From Thiomicrorhabdus cannonii (lineage in GTDB: Bacteria > Pseudomonadota > Gammaproteobacteria > Thiomicrospirales > Thiomicrospiraceae), in NCBI RefSeq assembly GCF_013391695.1, contig NZ_JACBGH010000005.1, positions 62,001 to 126,000 of the forward strand: a stretch of DNA of 64,000 bases, in the 5' to 3' direction. Shown here in pieces: positions 23,913 to 32,638 of this stretch (positions within the stretch are counted from its first letter, which is position 1; each line of letters opens with the position of its first letter). The position numbers were made by a program, and so were the translations under genes. The notes under the pieces are model-generated. The model searched no databases. It was not told the origin of the DNA and saw only the letters and a program-made list of their open reading frames with translations.

Positions 23913-24395
23913 TTGAACCAGACTATTGTCATCTCCATTCAAGATCAGCAGTTGCGGCTCTTTTCCCAAAATGAGCTCGTCAAAACCTATTCCGTCAGTA
24001 CCGCGCTCAAAGGCAGCGGTAACCTCAAAGGCTCCTATCAAACCCCTCTGGGATTGCATTACATTCGCGCCAAAATTGGCGCAGACCAGCCCGTTAATAG
24101 CGTGTTTGTGGGACGCCGTCCGACAGGTGAAGTCTATTCGCCGCAGCTGGCGCAAGCCCAGCCCGAGCGCGATTGGATTCTGACGCGTATTCTCTGGCTG
24201 TGCGGCCGCGAAATCGGCATCAACCGTTTGGGGAAGGTCGATACGATGCAGCGTTATATCTATATACACGGCACCCCGGACAGCGAACCGATGGGCGTGC
24301 CACGCTCGCACGGCTGCATCCGCATGCGTAACGAGGAGCTTATCGAGCTTTTCGATCATGTTGCCTGCGGTGTGCCCGTGGAGATCGTGGCATGA
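23913..24395 (+). CDS. YkuD-type L,D-transpeptidase-like protein without signal peptide
   Basis: A 160-residue single-domain protein. The catalytic motif IHGTPDSEPMG...SHGCIRM is complete, with His119 and Cys135. L,D-transpeptidases crosslink peptidoglycan or attach proteins to it in the periplasm, yet this one starts (TTG) right at the catalytic domain, and the frame upstream is closed by a stop within 12 codons without offering a signal sequence. It overlaps the following permease gene by ATGA, so they are one operon. A role in handling murein peptides would fit, but is inference. Confidence 0.85.
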   Translation: MNQTIVISIQDQQLRLFSQNELVKTYSVSTALKGSGNLKGSYQTPLGLHYIRAKIGADQPVNSVFVGRRPTGEVYSPQLAQAQPERDWILTRILWLCGREIGINRLGKVDTMQRYIYIHGTPDSEPMGVPRSHGCIRMRNEELIELFDHVACGVPVEIVA

Positions 24396-25315
24396 TCGGT
24401 TATCTGTTGCGCCTGAGCCTTTCGGTGGTGTTTGTTTCCTGGATTGTCGGCACCTTGGTGTTTATGTTGATTCATCTGGTGCCGGGCGATCCAGTGGCGG
24501 TCATGCTCGGCGATTGGGCGAGTCCGGCCGATGAAAGCGCCTTGCGCCGCCAGCTGGGGTTGGATGAACCCTTGTATCTGCAATATTGGCACTATCTTGT
24601 GGGGCTGGCGCAACTCGATTTGGGCAACTCGCTTTTCTTCCAGCAGCCGGTCACATCGCTGATCGCCGAAAGCTTTCCGATGACGCTACAATTGGCATTG
24701 ATGGCACTGGCGATCGCCGTACTCATCGCCTTTCCGCTGGGGCTTTGGGCGGCGCTACGCGCCGGAAAATGGCCCGACCATCTGGCCATGACGGTGTCGT
24801 TGCTGGGGGTTTCCATTCCCAATTTCTGGCTGGGGCCGATGCTGATTTTGCTGTTTTCATTGGCGCTTGGCTGGTTGCCGGTGAGCGGTGCAGAGCAGCC
24901 TTGGGCGTGGGTCTTGCCGGCTATCACGCTGGGCACGGCCTTGGCGGCGATACTGGCGCGTATGCTGCGCGCCTCCTTGTTGGAAGTGATGCACGAAGAC
25001 TATATTCGCACCGCACAGGCCAAAGGCTTGAGCGGCTGGCGGGTGTATGGCCAGCATGCCCTGTTCAATGCGCTGCTGCCGGTTGTGACGATTTTGGGGC
25101 TGCAGCTCGGTACGCTGTTGGGTGGCGCGGTCATCACCGAGGTGGTATTCGACTGGCCTGGTCTGGGGCAGTTGCTGGTGGAGTCGATTCAGCGCCGCGA
25201 TTATCCGGTGGTGCAAGCATGCATTTTGATTATCAGTGTCGCTTATATCACGGTAAACGGCCTCACCGAACTGGTTTATGCCTGGCTCGATCCGCGCATC
25301 AGGATTGCGCAATGA
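24392..25315 (+). CDS. ABC transporter permease, DppB/OppB type
   Basis: A 307-residue inner-membrane protein with six membrane segments. The N-terminal DppB-type start (LRLSLSVVFVSWIVGTLVFML, then LVPGDPVAVMLG) and the EAA loop VMHEDYIRTAQAKGLSGWRV, which contacts the ATPase, are both present. It imports peptides or related substrates together with the next gene product. The ATP-binding subunits are not in the window. Confidence 0.93.
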   Translation: MIGYLLRLSLSVVFVSWIVGTLVFMLIHLVPGDPVAVMLGDWASPADESALRRQLGLDEPLYLQYWHYLVGLAQLDLGNSLFFQQPVTSLIAESFPMTLQLALMALAIAVLIAFPLGLWAALRAGKWPDHLAMTVSLLGVSIPNFWLGPMLILLFSLALGWLPVSGAEQPWAWVLPAITLGTALAAILARMLRASLLEVMHEDYIRTAQAKGLSGWRVYGQHALFNALLPVVTILGLQLGTLLGGAVITEVVFDWPGLGQLLVESIQRRDYPVVQACILIISVAYITVNGLTELVYAWLDPRIRIAQ

Positions 25316-25325
25316 GGGGCCGGGC

Positions 25326-26135
25326 ATGATTCTGAAAACCTTCAGTTATGCGATGATTGCGCTGTGGTGCCTGATGGCATTGGCTGCGGTGTGGATTGGC
25401 GCCGAGGCGAATGAAGTGGTGTTGCAGCAGTTCCTGGCGCCGCCGTCTTTGAGCCAGTGGTTGGGAACCGATGAACTCGGTCGTCCGGTATTGGAACGTC
25501 TGGTGCAGGGCGCGCAAACCTCGCTACTGGTCGCTGTGGGGGTGGTAACGCTGTCGGCGCTGATTGGTACGACGATCGGCATTTACAGCGGTTATCGTGG
25601 CGGTTGGGTAGATCGTGTGATCACCAAAATCATCGATGTGTTTCTGGCATTTCCGGGATTGCTGCTGGCGATTGCGTTGGCGGCCATTTTGGGGCCGGGG
25701 ATTGAAAACGTGGTGTTTGCCCTGGTGGTGGTCGGCTGGGTCGGTTACGCCCGACTGGCGCGCGCGCAGACCTTGAGCTTGCGTAATCGAGAACATATTC
25801 TGGCGGCGCGTGCTTTGGGTGTGCCCACCTGGCGCATTCTATGGCGTCATCTGCTACCGCTGTTGCTTGCGCCTTTGGGGGTCGAGGCGACTTTTGGCGT
25901 GGCCGGCGCGGTGATTTCCGAGGCAGGTCTGTCGTTTCTGGGACTGGGCGTGCAGCCGCCCGATGCGTCCTGGGGCAGTATGATCAAAGAGGGCACGCGC
26001 TACTTACTGGTGGCGCCGCATCTGGTGTTGGCGCCGGGTATCGCCTTGATGCTAGTGGTGCTGGCGGTCAATCTGTTGGGCGACCGCTGGCGTGATTATC
26101 TGGATGTGAAGAACCGTCATCAGCAGCGCGCCTGA
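25326..26135 (+). CDS. ABC transporter permease, DppC/OppC type
   Basis: Starting at ATG 25326 gives 269 residues with six membrane segments. HWLGTDELGRPVLERL-like start (here LGTDELGRPV) and the EAA loop REHILAARALGVPTWRILWRHLLP identify the DppC type. It follows the DppB-type gene after 10 bases and pairs with it. The substrate-binding lipoprotein at 19046-20551 is the likely third partner. Four bases of spacing and GAGGGG serve as ribosome-binding site. Confidence 0.93.
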   Translation: MILKTFSYAMIALWCLMALAAVWIGAEANEVVLQQFLAPPSLSQWLGTDELGRPVLERLVQGAQTSLLVAVGVVTLSALIGTTIGIYSGYRGGWVDRVITKIIDVFLAFPGLLLAIALAAILGPGIENVVFALVVVGWVGYARLARAQTLSLRNREHILAARALGVPTWRILWRHLLPLLLAPLGVEATFGVAGAVISEAGLSFLGLGVQPPDASWGSMIKEGTRYLLVAPHLVLAPGIALMLVVLAVNLLGDRWRDYLDVKNRHQQRA

Positions 26136-26148
26136 GAATTTGACGGAA

Positions 26149-26167
26149 AAAACTCAACAGGCCGGGT
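26149..26167 (-). repeat. dispersed 19-base repeat, reverse copy (perfect)
   Basis: Exact AAAACTCAACAGGCCGGGT on the plus strand, 13 bases after the permease stop. Confidence 0.9.
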
Positions 26168-26203
26168 AGGCGTCTGCCTGTAAAAAGAATCCAATAAAAA
26201 GAA

Positions 26204-26653
26204 TTAAACGCGTTTGAGCAGATGAACCTGATCGCCCAGTTGAATGTCGCCGGCGCGTAGCACCTTACAACGAGCGCCGCCGCGCCAATCGGGCATCATC
26301 GCCTGTTTCAACCCCGGCTGCAAGGCCTCCATGCGCGAGCAAGGATCGGTTTCGCAGACGATTTCCAACAATACCTGACCTACCTGCACCTGCATGCCGA
26401 TCATGGATGCGTCGAAATCCATCTCATCCACGAGCAAATTGGCGCGTCTTTCGGTCCAGGGCAGGGTTTTTCCGGCCTCTTCGCAGGCCGCCTGCCAGCT
26501 TTTCAGCGAGAGAAGGGTCACCTGTTTAATCGGGTTTTTGGCGCCTTGATAGTCGTTTTCCAGACCCGATTCAACAGAAACATGAATGCGTTCGTGCGTC
26601 TGAATCGGTCCTTTGGATGCCTGATGGGTGGCAATACCGATGAGTTTGGCCAT
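26204..26653 (-). CDS. MOSC-domain protein
   Basis: A 149-residue stand-alone MOSC domain, a fold related to molybdenum-cofactor sulfurases that carries sulfur on a cysteine. The conserved parts are RANLLVDEMDF, ETDPCSRMEALQPGL (candidate cysteine) and DWRGGARCKVLRAGDI. The ATG at 26653, with AAGGAA upstream, is preferred to the TTG six bases before it. Substrate and partner enzyme are unknown. Confidence 0.9.
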   Translation of the reverse strand: MAKLIGIATHQASKGPIQTHERIHVSVESGLENDYQGAKNPIKQVTLLSLKSWQAACEEAGKTLPWTERRANLLVDEMDFDASMIGMQVQVGQVLLEIVCETDPCSRMEALQPGLKQAMMPDWRGGARCKVLRAGDIQLGDQVHLLKRV

Positions 26654-26732
26654 CGTCAATTCCTTTGATACCTTGTTTTTGCAGGCGTACTATAAAGCCG
26701 TTATATGACATTTAATTGAAGATCGTACACAA

Positions 26733-26757
26733 CGGCGGTTCAGCCCGCCGCTTTTTT
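26733..26757 (+). terminator. terminator-like hairpin ahead of nagZ
   Basis: Stem CGGCGG/CCGCCG (26733-26738 with 26745-26750), then C and seven T. There is no plus-strand gene upstream, because the MOSC gene runs the other way. It may be an attenuator in the nagZ leader or the end of a small RNA. Confidence 0.6.
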
Positions 26758-26835
26758 TGGTTATCATAGCGGAAATTTTGTCCGTTTCGCACTGCGAATC
26801 ACGCCAATCCCATCCTACAGCAATAAGGAAACGCT

Positions 26836-27906
26836 ATGAATTTAAGCGCCGGTAAAGCCATGTCGTTAGGCTCGGTCATGGTTGATATTGAGGGCACCGT
26901 TTTGCAGCCGCACGAAATCGAGCGTCTGATGGATCCGTTGGTGGCCGGTGTGATTTTGTTCAGTCGCAATTTTGAATCGGTCGAGCAGCTGCAAAAACTG
27001 ACGGCGTCGATTCACGCCTTGCGCCATCCGCGCCTGCTGATCGGCGTGGATCACGAGGGCGGGCGCGTGCAGCGTTTCCGTGACGGTTTCAGCCGCATCC
27101 CGCCGATGCGCACCCTGGGGCAGGCCTATGCGCAGAATCCGCAGTTTGCCTGCGATGCGGCCGAAAAAATCGGCTGGCTGTTGGCGACCGAATTGCTGGC
27201 GGTGGGCGTGGATTTCAGTTTTGCGCCGGTGCTCGACTTGGATTATGGCGGCAGCAAGGTGATTGGCGACCGCGCCTTTGCGATGCAACCGCAAACGGTG
27301 GCCAAGTTGGCGTTCCATTTGATGACGGGGATGCGCAAGGCGGGCATGGCTTCGGTGGCCAAACATTTTCCGGGTCACGGCTATATCGAAGCCGATACGC
27401 ATACCGAAGTCGCCGTGGACGAACGACCTTTTGCGGAAATTCAGCAGAAGGACATGCAGCCGTTTCTGAGCCTGATCGAAAACGGCGTGGATGCGATTAT
27501 GCCGGCGCATGTCATCTATTCGAAAGTCGATCCGCTGCCGGCCGGTTTTTCGCACTATTGGCTGCAGACCGTACTGCGCAAGCAGTGCCATTTTGAAGGG
27601 GCGATTATCAGCGACGATATGAGTATGCGCGCCGCCGTGGCCTACGGCTCGGCTTCGGAACGTGTGCTTAAAGCCTTAGAGGCGGGTTGCGATCTGGTGC
27701 TGGTGTGTAACGATCCCATCGCCGCAGACGAGGTGCTGGCGCACGTGAATTGGCATGCCGGGGCTTTGTCGCACGCGCGCCTGATCCGCCTGCATGCGCA
27801 TGAACGCGTCGAGTTCCGCAAGTTGCCTTACCATCCGCTGTGGCAGGCGGCGGTGACGGCATTGCATGAACTCAATCGCCACAACGAACAGCAGGAGCTG
27901 ATTTGA
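26836..27906 (+). CDS. nagZ: beta-N-acetylglucosaminidase NagZ
   Basis: A 356-residue glycoside hydrolase family 3 enzyme that removes GlcNAc from anhydro-muropeptides during cell-wall recycling in the cytoplasm. The signature KHFPGHG is at 176-182, with the acid/base histidine in DTHTEV just after, and the nucleophile lies in ISDDMSM (about 258-263). AAGGA precedes the ATG well. Its stop overlaps the start of the mechanosensitive channel gene (TGATG). Confidence 0.96.
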   Translation: MNLSAGKAMSLGSVMVDIEGTVLQPHEIERLMDPLVAGVILFSRNFESVEQLQKLTASIHALRHPRLLIGVDHEGGRVQRFRDGFSRIPPMRTLGQAYAQNPQFACDAAEKIGWLLATELLAVGVDFSFAPVLDLDYGGSKVIGDRAFAMQPQTVAKLAFHLMTGMRKAGMASVAKHFPGHGYIEADTHTEVAVDERPFAEIQQKDMQPFLSLIENGVDAIMPAHVIYSKVDPLPAGFSHYWLQTVLRKQCHFEGAIISDDMSMRAAVAYGSASERVLKALEAGCDLVLVCNDPIAADEVLAHVNWHAGALSHARLIRLHAHERVEFRKLPYHPLWQAAVTALHELNRHNEQQELI

Positions 27907-29024
27907 TGGCGTGGATGGAGCAAAGCTGGGCGCAACTGGTCGGCCTGTTTGGCAGTCAGGCGTGGATATTGATGGTCTGCGGCATCTTGTTGGTGACACT
28001 GTTAATCGACGTGGTTCAACGCAGTGTGCTGCGCCGTTTGCACTACCATCTGCTCAAAGCGCATAAAGTCTGGATTGACAGTTTTGTGGATGCCGCACGG
28101 GCGCCGTTTTCGTTTTTTATCTGGCTCAACGGCAGTTTCCTGGCGCTGACGACTGTGATTCTGCAGTTTCAGCTTTTTGTGGACAGTCTTGCCTGGATTC
28201 AGTCGCTCAAATCGACGGTTCTGACGTTATCGTTCGGCTGGTTTGTAATCCGTCTGGTACAGCGTTTGGAGTTGCATCTGAAGGAGTATGCGCGTGAAAC
28301 GGAGCGGCTCGACCAGGTGACCGTGGAAGCCTTTGCCAAAATCATCAAGCTGGTGGCGTTTGTGGTCACCATTCTGTTTTTCCTGAATGCGTTTGGCGTG
28401 AGCCTCACCGGCTTGCTGGCATTTGGCGGGGTAGGCGGCATTGCCGTCGGTTTTGCGGCCAAAGATTTGCTGGGCAATCTGTTTGGCGGCCTGATGCTGT
28501 ATATGGATAAACCTTTTACGGTCGGCGACTGGATCCGTTCGCCCGACAAGGAGATCGAAGGTACGGTGGAGCATATCGGCTGGCGTATGACCACCGTGAG
28601 AACCTTCGACAAGCGGCCGCTCTACATTCCCAACGGTATCTTCTCGAATATTGCCATCGAGAACCCGTCACGCATGACCAATCGCCGCATCAAGGAGACC
28701 ATCGGCATCCGCTATGCCGACGTGCATAAGATGCACGCCATTACCACGGCGGTCAAGGAGATGCTGCGCGCGCACCCGGAGATTGATGTGAACCAGACCA
28801 TGATCGTCAATTTCAACCAGTTCGGGCCGTCATCGCTGGATTTCTTTATCTATACCTTTACCAAGACCACCGAGTGGATCCGTTTTCACGAGATCAAAGA
28901 GGATGTGTTGCTGAAAGTCGCCGAGATCATCGAAGCAGAGGGCGCCGAAATCGCTTTCCCGACGCGCACATTGCATCTGTTTAATGAAACCGAGCAGCAG
29001 TCTTTATCGCCTAACGCTAAATAA
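27906..29024 (+). CDS. MscS-family mechanosensitive channel
   Basis: A 372-residue protein with about four membrane segments in the first half. The pore-lining block is LLAFGGVGGIAVGFAAKDLLGNLFGGLML, with the Gly/Ala packing of TM3. The cytoplasmic beta domain follows (KPFTVGDWIRSPDKEIEGTVEHIGWR). It releases solutes at hypo-osmotic shock. The longer N-terminus suggests a YnaI/YbdG-like subtype rather than MscS proper. Translation is coupled to nagZ. A repeat-built terminator follows. Confidence 0.92.
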   Translation: MAWMEQSWAQLVGLFGSQAWILMVCGILLVTLLIDVVQRSVLRRLHYHLLKAHKVWIDSFVDAARAPFSFFIWLNGSFLALTTVILQFQLFVDSLAWIQSLKSTVLTLSFGWFVIRLVQRLELHLKEYARETERLDQVTVEAFAKIIKLVAFVVTILFFLNAFGVSLTGLLAFGGVGGIAVGFAAKDLLGNLFGGLMLYMDKPFTVGDWIRSPDKEIEGTVEHIGWRMTTVRTFDKRPLYIPNGIFSNIAIENPSRMTNRRIKETIGIRYADVHKMHAITTAVKEMLRAHPEIDVNQTMIVNFNQFGPSSLDFFIYTFTKTTEWIRFHEIKEDVLLKVAEIIEAEGAEIAFPTRTLHLFNETEQQSLSPNAK

Positions 29025-29054
29025 CAGCGCTAAATAACAGCCATTTTAAAACCG

Positions 29055-29099
29055 AACAGGCCGGGTATGTCATGGTGCATACCCGGCCTGTTGAGTTTT
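29055..29099 (+). terminator. terminator made from two facing copies of the dispersed repeat
   Basis: Reverse core (29055-29066) and a perfect forward copy (29081-29099) form the stem AACAGGCCGGGTATG/CATACCCGGCCTGTT with an 8-base loop, then GAGTTTT. It lies between the convergent mscS-type and murB genes. Confidence 0.85.
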
Positions 29100-29118
29100 G
29101 ATAACATTCAAAAAATGC

Positions 29119-30141
29119 TTAGATAATAATGACTTCCGGTTCCAAGTGAATGCCGAATTTATGGTCAACGGCCTCCTGAACCATCTGTGATAGTTCGACG
29201 ATATCCTGACCTTTGGCGCCACCGCGGTTTTCCAAAACCAGCGCGTGTTTGTCCGAAACGCCGGCCGCTCCGCAGCGTTGCCCTTTCCAGTTCACCTGCT
29301 CAATCAACCAGGCCGCCGGGATTTTATAGAAGCCTTCCAGCGTCTTATGATGCGGCACATCGGGATAGCGCGTCAGAAGTTCCTCAAAATAGGATTGCCC
29401 CACCACCGGATTTTTGAAAAAACTGCCGGCATTGCCGAAGACGTTTGGATCGGGAATGCGCTCTTTGCGCAATTTGATGACGGTGTCGTAAATGATTTTA
29501 GGCGTCAGTTCCGTTTTGGGAATCTCGCTGAGTGCCTCTTTAAGCGGCTCGTAAACCAGATTAGGGTGGCCTGCGTGTAATTTACGCAAACGGAAGGTGA
29601 CGCGGTGCACCAGGATTTTGTCGGCATATTCCTGCTTGAAGATGCTGGTGCGGTAGCCGAAATTGCATTCCGAATTGCGGAACTCCTGGCGATGGCCGGA
29701 GTAGAGATTGAGGGTTTGCACCCGGGTAATCGCATCACGCGCTTCCGCGCCATAGGCGCCCACATTCTGTACCGGTGCCGCGCCGACCGTTCCGGGAATC
29801 AGCGCAAGGTTTTCCAGGCCCCACCAGTTGTGTTCCACGGTATAGGTGACCAGGTCGTGCCAGTTCATGCCGGCGCCGACCGACAGCCAGACACTGTCTT
29901 CGTCCTGCTTGACGATTTTAAGCTGCTTGTATCCGCAATGCACCATGACGCCTTCGATGTCGTGGGTGAAGAGGATGTTGCTGCCGCCGCCGATAATACG
30001 CCACGGAAGAGAAGCCAACGTCAAATCCGAACGCAGCGTGGTGATATCGCTTTGGCGGTTGATTTCAACGTAGTACTGCGTTTTGACATCGATCTTGAAC
30101 GTATTGTGTTTTTTGAGCGAATAGTTGGCCTGAATGTGCAT
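29119..30141 (-). CDS. murB: UDP-N-acetylenolpyruvoylglucosamine reductase
   Basis: A 340-residue FAD enzyme of peptidoglycan precursor synthesis. FAD-binding motifs are GGGSNILF and IPGTVGAAPVQNVGAYG; the catalytic serine is in GNAGSFFKNP and the late glutamate in LEPEV. It is the E. coli-like type I enzyme, with the extra YRTSIFKQEY loop. The start overlaps the upstream region of the divergent symporter gene. Confidence 0.97.
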   Translation of the reverse strand: MHIQANYSLKKHNTFKIDVKTQYYVEINRQSDITTLRSDLTLASLPWRIIGGGSNILFTHDIEGVMVHCGYKQLKIVKQDEDSVWLSVGAGMNWHDLVTYTVEHNWWGLENLALIPGTVGAAPVQNVGAYGAEARDAITRVQTLNLYSGHRQEFRNSECNFGYRTSIFKQEYADKILVHRVTFRLRKLHAGHPNLVYEPLKEALSEIPKTELTPKIIYDTVIKLRKERIPDPNVFGNAGSFFKNPVVGQSYFEELLTRYPDVPHHKTLEGFYKIPAAWLIEQVNWKGQRCGAAGVSDKHALVLENRGGAKGQDIVELSQMVQEAVDHKFGIHLEPEVIII

Positions 30142-30229
30142 TTTGGTCTTTGTTATAATGACGAAAAAACAACATTATAAAGGAAGCGGAGCACTTTGCA
30201 CGTGCCATGCGCCAAGAGAAGGAAGATTC

Positions 30230-31666
30230 ATGAGTCAATTAAAACTTTCCAAACAGGGATGGTCTAACCAGACAGTGTTTATTCTTGCCGCGGTGGGTTC
30301 TGCGGTCGGCTTGGGTAATATCTGGAAATTTCCTTATATCACCGGCGAAAACGGCGGCGGTGCCTTTGTTCTGGTGTATTTGGCCTGTGTGCTGTTGATC
30401 GGCATTCCCGTCCTGCTTTCCGAAATTGCCTTGGGGCGCGCCGGCGGCGCCAACCCCGTGCAGGGCATGGCCAATCTGGCGCATGAACACCGTGCCAATC
30501 CGTTGTGGTTTTTGCTGGGTTTGAACGGCGTGCTGGCCGGTGCCTTGATTCTCTCTTTCTATACGGTGATTGCCGGCTGGGGCGTGGCTTACTTTTATGA
30601 AAGTGTTAAGGGGGTTTTTCAGGCGCTGACGCCGGATGAAGTCGGGGCGCACTTCAAGACGTTTCTGGCCAATCCGTACGAACTGCTCTTCTGGCATACC
30701 GTGGTCAGCATCTTCACAGTGCTGGTAGTGGCCAAGGGCGTCAAAAGCGGCATCGAGCGTGCCATCAGCTGGATGATGCCGGGACTGTTTTTAATTTTAT
30801 TGGTCTTATTGGGCTATGCGGCAACCACCGGTTATTTTGCACAAAGTTTCAGCTTTCTGTTTTCACCCGATTTCTCCAAGTTAAGCTGGCAGGCGGTTTT
30901 GACGGCGATGGGCCATGCGTTCTTTACGCTGAGCATCGGTCTGGGAACCATGATGGTCTACGGCTCATACATTTCTCAAAAATATTCGATAGTCAGAGCG
31001 GGCATGTGGATTGCCTTTGCCGATACGCTGGTCGCGTTGATGGCCGGGTTGGTGATTTTTTCGATCGTTTTTGCCAACGGTTTGGAGCCGGGGGCTGGGC
31101 CGGGGCTGCTGTTTCAGACGCTGCCGATCGCCTTTGGGCAGATGGGCGGCGGCTGGTTTTTCGGCTCGCTGTTTTTCGCACTGGTGGTCATGGCGGCGCT
31201 GAGTTCGGCGATTTCGCTGATCGAACCGGCTGTAAGCTGGTTTGAGCAGAACTGGGGAATTCAACGCTTGAAAGCCGCCTGGATTCTGGGGGGGCTGATC
31301 TGGTTGATCGGCATAGGATCGGTGTTGTCGTTTAACGATTGGTCTGGCGTTCACTTCCTCGGCGAACGCAATTTCTTTGAAAGTGTCGATTTCATTACCG
31401 CCAATATCATGTTGCCGTTGGGCGGTCTGTTAATGTCCATTTTTGTGGCCTGGGTGTTTGATGATGCAACGCGCGCCGAGCAGATCGGTTTGTCGCCCCG
31501 TATGATGAAATGGTATCTGTTGGATTTGCGCTGGCTGGCACCGGTGGCGATTCTGATTGTTTTTGCGACGAATCTGGTGGCGGCGGAGAGTGTCTGGTTT
31601 ATGGTTGCGATTGCTTTGACAGCCTATGCCGCCTATGTGCTCAATGCGATGCGCAAAGCCGGTTGA
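30230..31666 (+). CDS. sodium-dependent transporter, NSS/SNF family
   Basis: Starting at ATG 30230 with GAAGGAAG upstream gives 478 residues; earlier in-frame starts overlap murB and have no support. About eleven or twelve membrane segments are visible. AAVGSAVGLGNIWKFPYITGENGGGAFVL is the hallmark first segment of LeuT-like sodium symporters, binding sodium and substrate. It probably imports amino acids; the substrate is not predictable. Confidence 0.94.
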   Translation: MSQLKLSKQGWSNQTVFILAAVGSAVGLGNIWKFPYITGENGGGAFVLVYLACVLLIGIPVLLSEIALGRAGGANPVQGMANLAHEHRANPLWFLLGLNGVLAGALILSFYTVIAGWGVAYFYESVKGVFQALTPDEVGAHFKTFLANPYELLFWHTVVSIFTVLVVAKGVKSGIERAISWMMPGLFLILLVLLGYAATTGYFAQSFSFLFSPDFSKLSWQAVLTAMGHAFFTLSIGLGTMMVYGSYISQKYSIVRAGMWIAFADTLVALMAGLVIFSIVFANGLEPGAGPGLLFQTLPIAFGQMGGGWFFGSLFFALVVMAALSSAISLIEPAVSWFEQNWGIQRLKAAWILGGLIWLIGIGSVLSFNDWSGVHFLGERNFFESVDFITANIMLPLGGLLMSIFVAWVFDDATRAEQIGLSPRMMKWYLLDLRWLAPVAILIVFATNLVAAESVWFMVAIALTAYAAYVLNAMRKAG

Positions 31667-31668
31667 AA

Positions 31669-31724
31669 TCAACACAAAAAAATCAACACAAAAAAATCAA
31701 CACAAAAAAATCAACACAAAAAAA
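31669..31724. repeat. four perfect tandem copies of a 14-base unit
   Basis: TCAACACAAAAAAA is repeated four times without change, starting two bases after the symporter stop and running into the terminator stem. A slippage-prone microsatellite-like tract. Confidence 0.97.
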
Positions 31725-31746
31725 GGAGGCGAATGCCTCCTTTTTT
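31725..31746 (+). terminator. Rho-independent terminator after the symporter gene
   Basis: Stem GGAGGC/GCCTCC with loop GAAT, followed by six T; the A tract on the other side lets it work in both directions, also for the convergent gene. Confidence 0.9.
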
Positions 31747-31775
31747 ATTAGCGTTTTGCTGTGGCACAAAACGAT

Positions 31776-32255
31776 TCAATATTGCGCCGTGTATTGATTT
31801 TGGATCATGCGCTGCATTTCCAGATATTTGGCGGTCATTTTGCGCTGCAGCGTGTGAGAGTAACGCAGAATCGAACGCATTACATGAAAGGTCACCAACG
31901 GATGGGATTCGACCAGCGCTTCAAACTTGTCGCGGTGCAGCATCAACACCTCCGAATCCTGCTTGGCCACAACGCGAAGCGAGTGGGGCACGCCATCCAG
32001 GAAGCTCAATTCGCCGATCATCGAGCCTTCTTTTAACACTTCAATCGAAACCGAGGTCTCGCCGCTGATCATCTTCAGCACTTCCAGTTTTCCGCTGATC
32101 AACAGATAGAGCATGTCGTCCTTGGAGCCTTCCTCAAACAGAACTTCACCCTTAGCAAGTTTGCGGTTTTCGACGACTTGGCCGAGAATTTCGCACCCCT
32201 GCGCGGTGACATCCTGGCCGAGAACGGAATTGGCGATTTTTTTGGCAACGGTCAT
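31776..32255 (-). CDS. stand-alone cyclic nucleotide-binding domain protein
   Basis: A 159-residue protein with one cNMP-binding beta-roll (about 20-140). The phosphate-binding cassette is GSMIGELSFLDGVPHSLRVVA; the arginine in place and the GEL motif fit ligand binding. There is no DNA-binding helix-turn-helix as in Crp, so it is not a classic transcription factor. It may work as a signalling adaptor. The ligand is unproven. Confidence 0.85.
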   Translation of the reverse strand: MTVAKKIANSVLGQDVTAQGCEILGQVVENRKLAKGEVLFEEGSKDDMLYLLISGKLEVLKMISGETSVSIEVLKEGSMIGELSFLDGVPHSLRVVAKQDSEVLMLHRDKFEALVESHPLVTFHVMRSILRYSHTLQRKMTAKYLEMQRMIQNQYTAQY

Positions 32256-32362
32256 AGCATTCCCTTATTGGTAAGTGGTTAATAACATCATCATTCTATG
32301 GGGCTCGCGCCTTCATTACCAGTCCTGGCATCAATTGCGGTAGTTTGCATGGCGCTTGAGTC

Positions 32363-32626
32363 TCAGGGCGCGGATGGCGCTTTAGGCAGATCAAGACGTT
32401 CAACCGGAAAGAACGCGTCGAAAAAACTGCTCATGCCCAGCACGAAAAGCAGTATCAGCCCCATCACAATCAGCAACGAAAGCGCCTGCTTATTGTGGAT
32501 GAATTTCTCTTTCCAGCGCTCGCTTCTGAGCAACGGCCAGATAAAGTAAAGAAAGACCACCAACGCCAGTAACTGCAGGGCAATCAGCATGAATTGGATG
32601 GCAAATGGCAGCTCTTTTTCGATCAT
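32363..32626 (-). CDS. small two-helix membrane protein
   Basis: An 87-residue protein with two membrane segments (about 11-31 and 50-71) joined by a basic loop RSERWKEKFIHNKQ; the C-terminus is Pro-rich. It starts 13 bases after the dapE stop and is probably in that operon. No family recognised. Confidence 0.75.
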   Translation of the reverse strand: MIEKELPFAIQFMLIALQLLALVVFLYFIWPLLRSERWKEKFIHNKQALSLLIVMGLILLFVLGMSSFFDAFFPVERLDLPKAPSAP

Positions 32627-32638
32627 ACAAACACCACT

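Noticed and set aside
27903-27908. TTG start for the mechanosensitive channel
   Set aside because: The ATG at 27906 overlaps the nagZ stop in the common TGATG form and is the simpler choice.
31669-31724. Tandem repeats as a CRISPR array
   Set aside because: The units are only 14 bases and directly adjacent, without spacers, and no cas gene is present.
32298-32549. Plus-strand frame of 83 codons near dapE
   Set aside because: It overlaps the two-helix membrane protein gene on the other strand, which has convincing membrane segments and operon placement.
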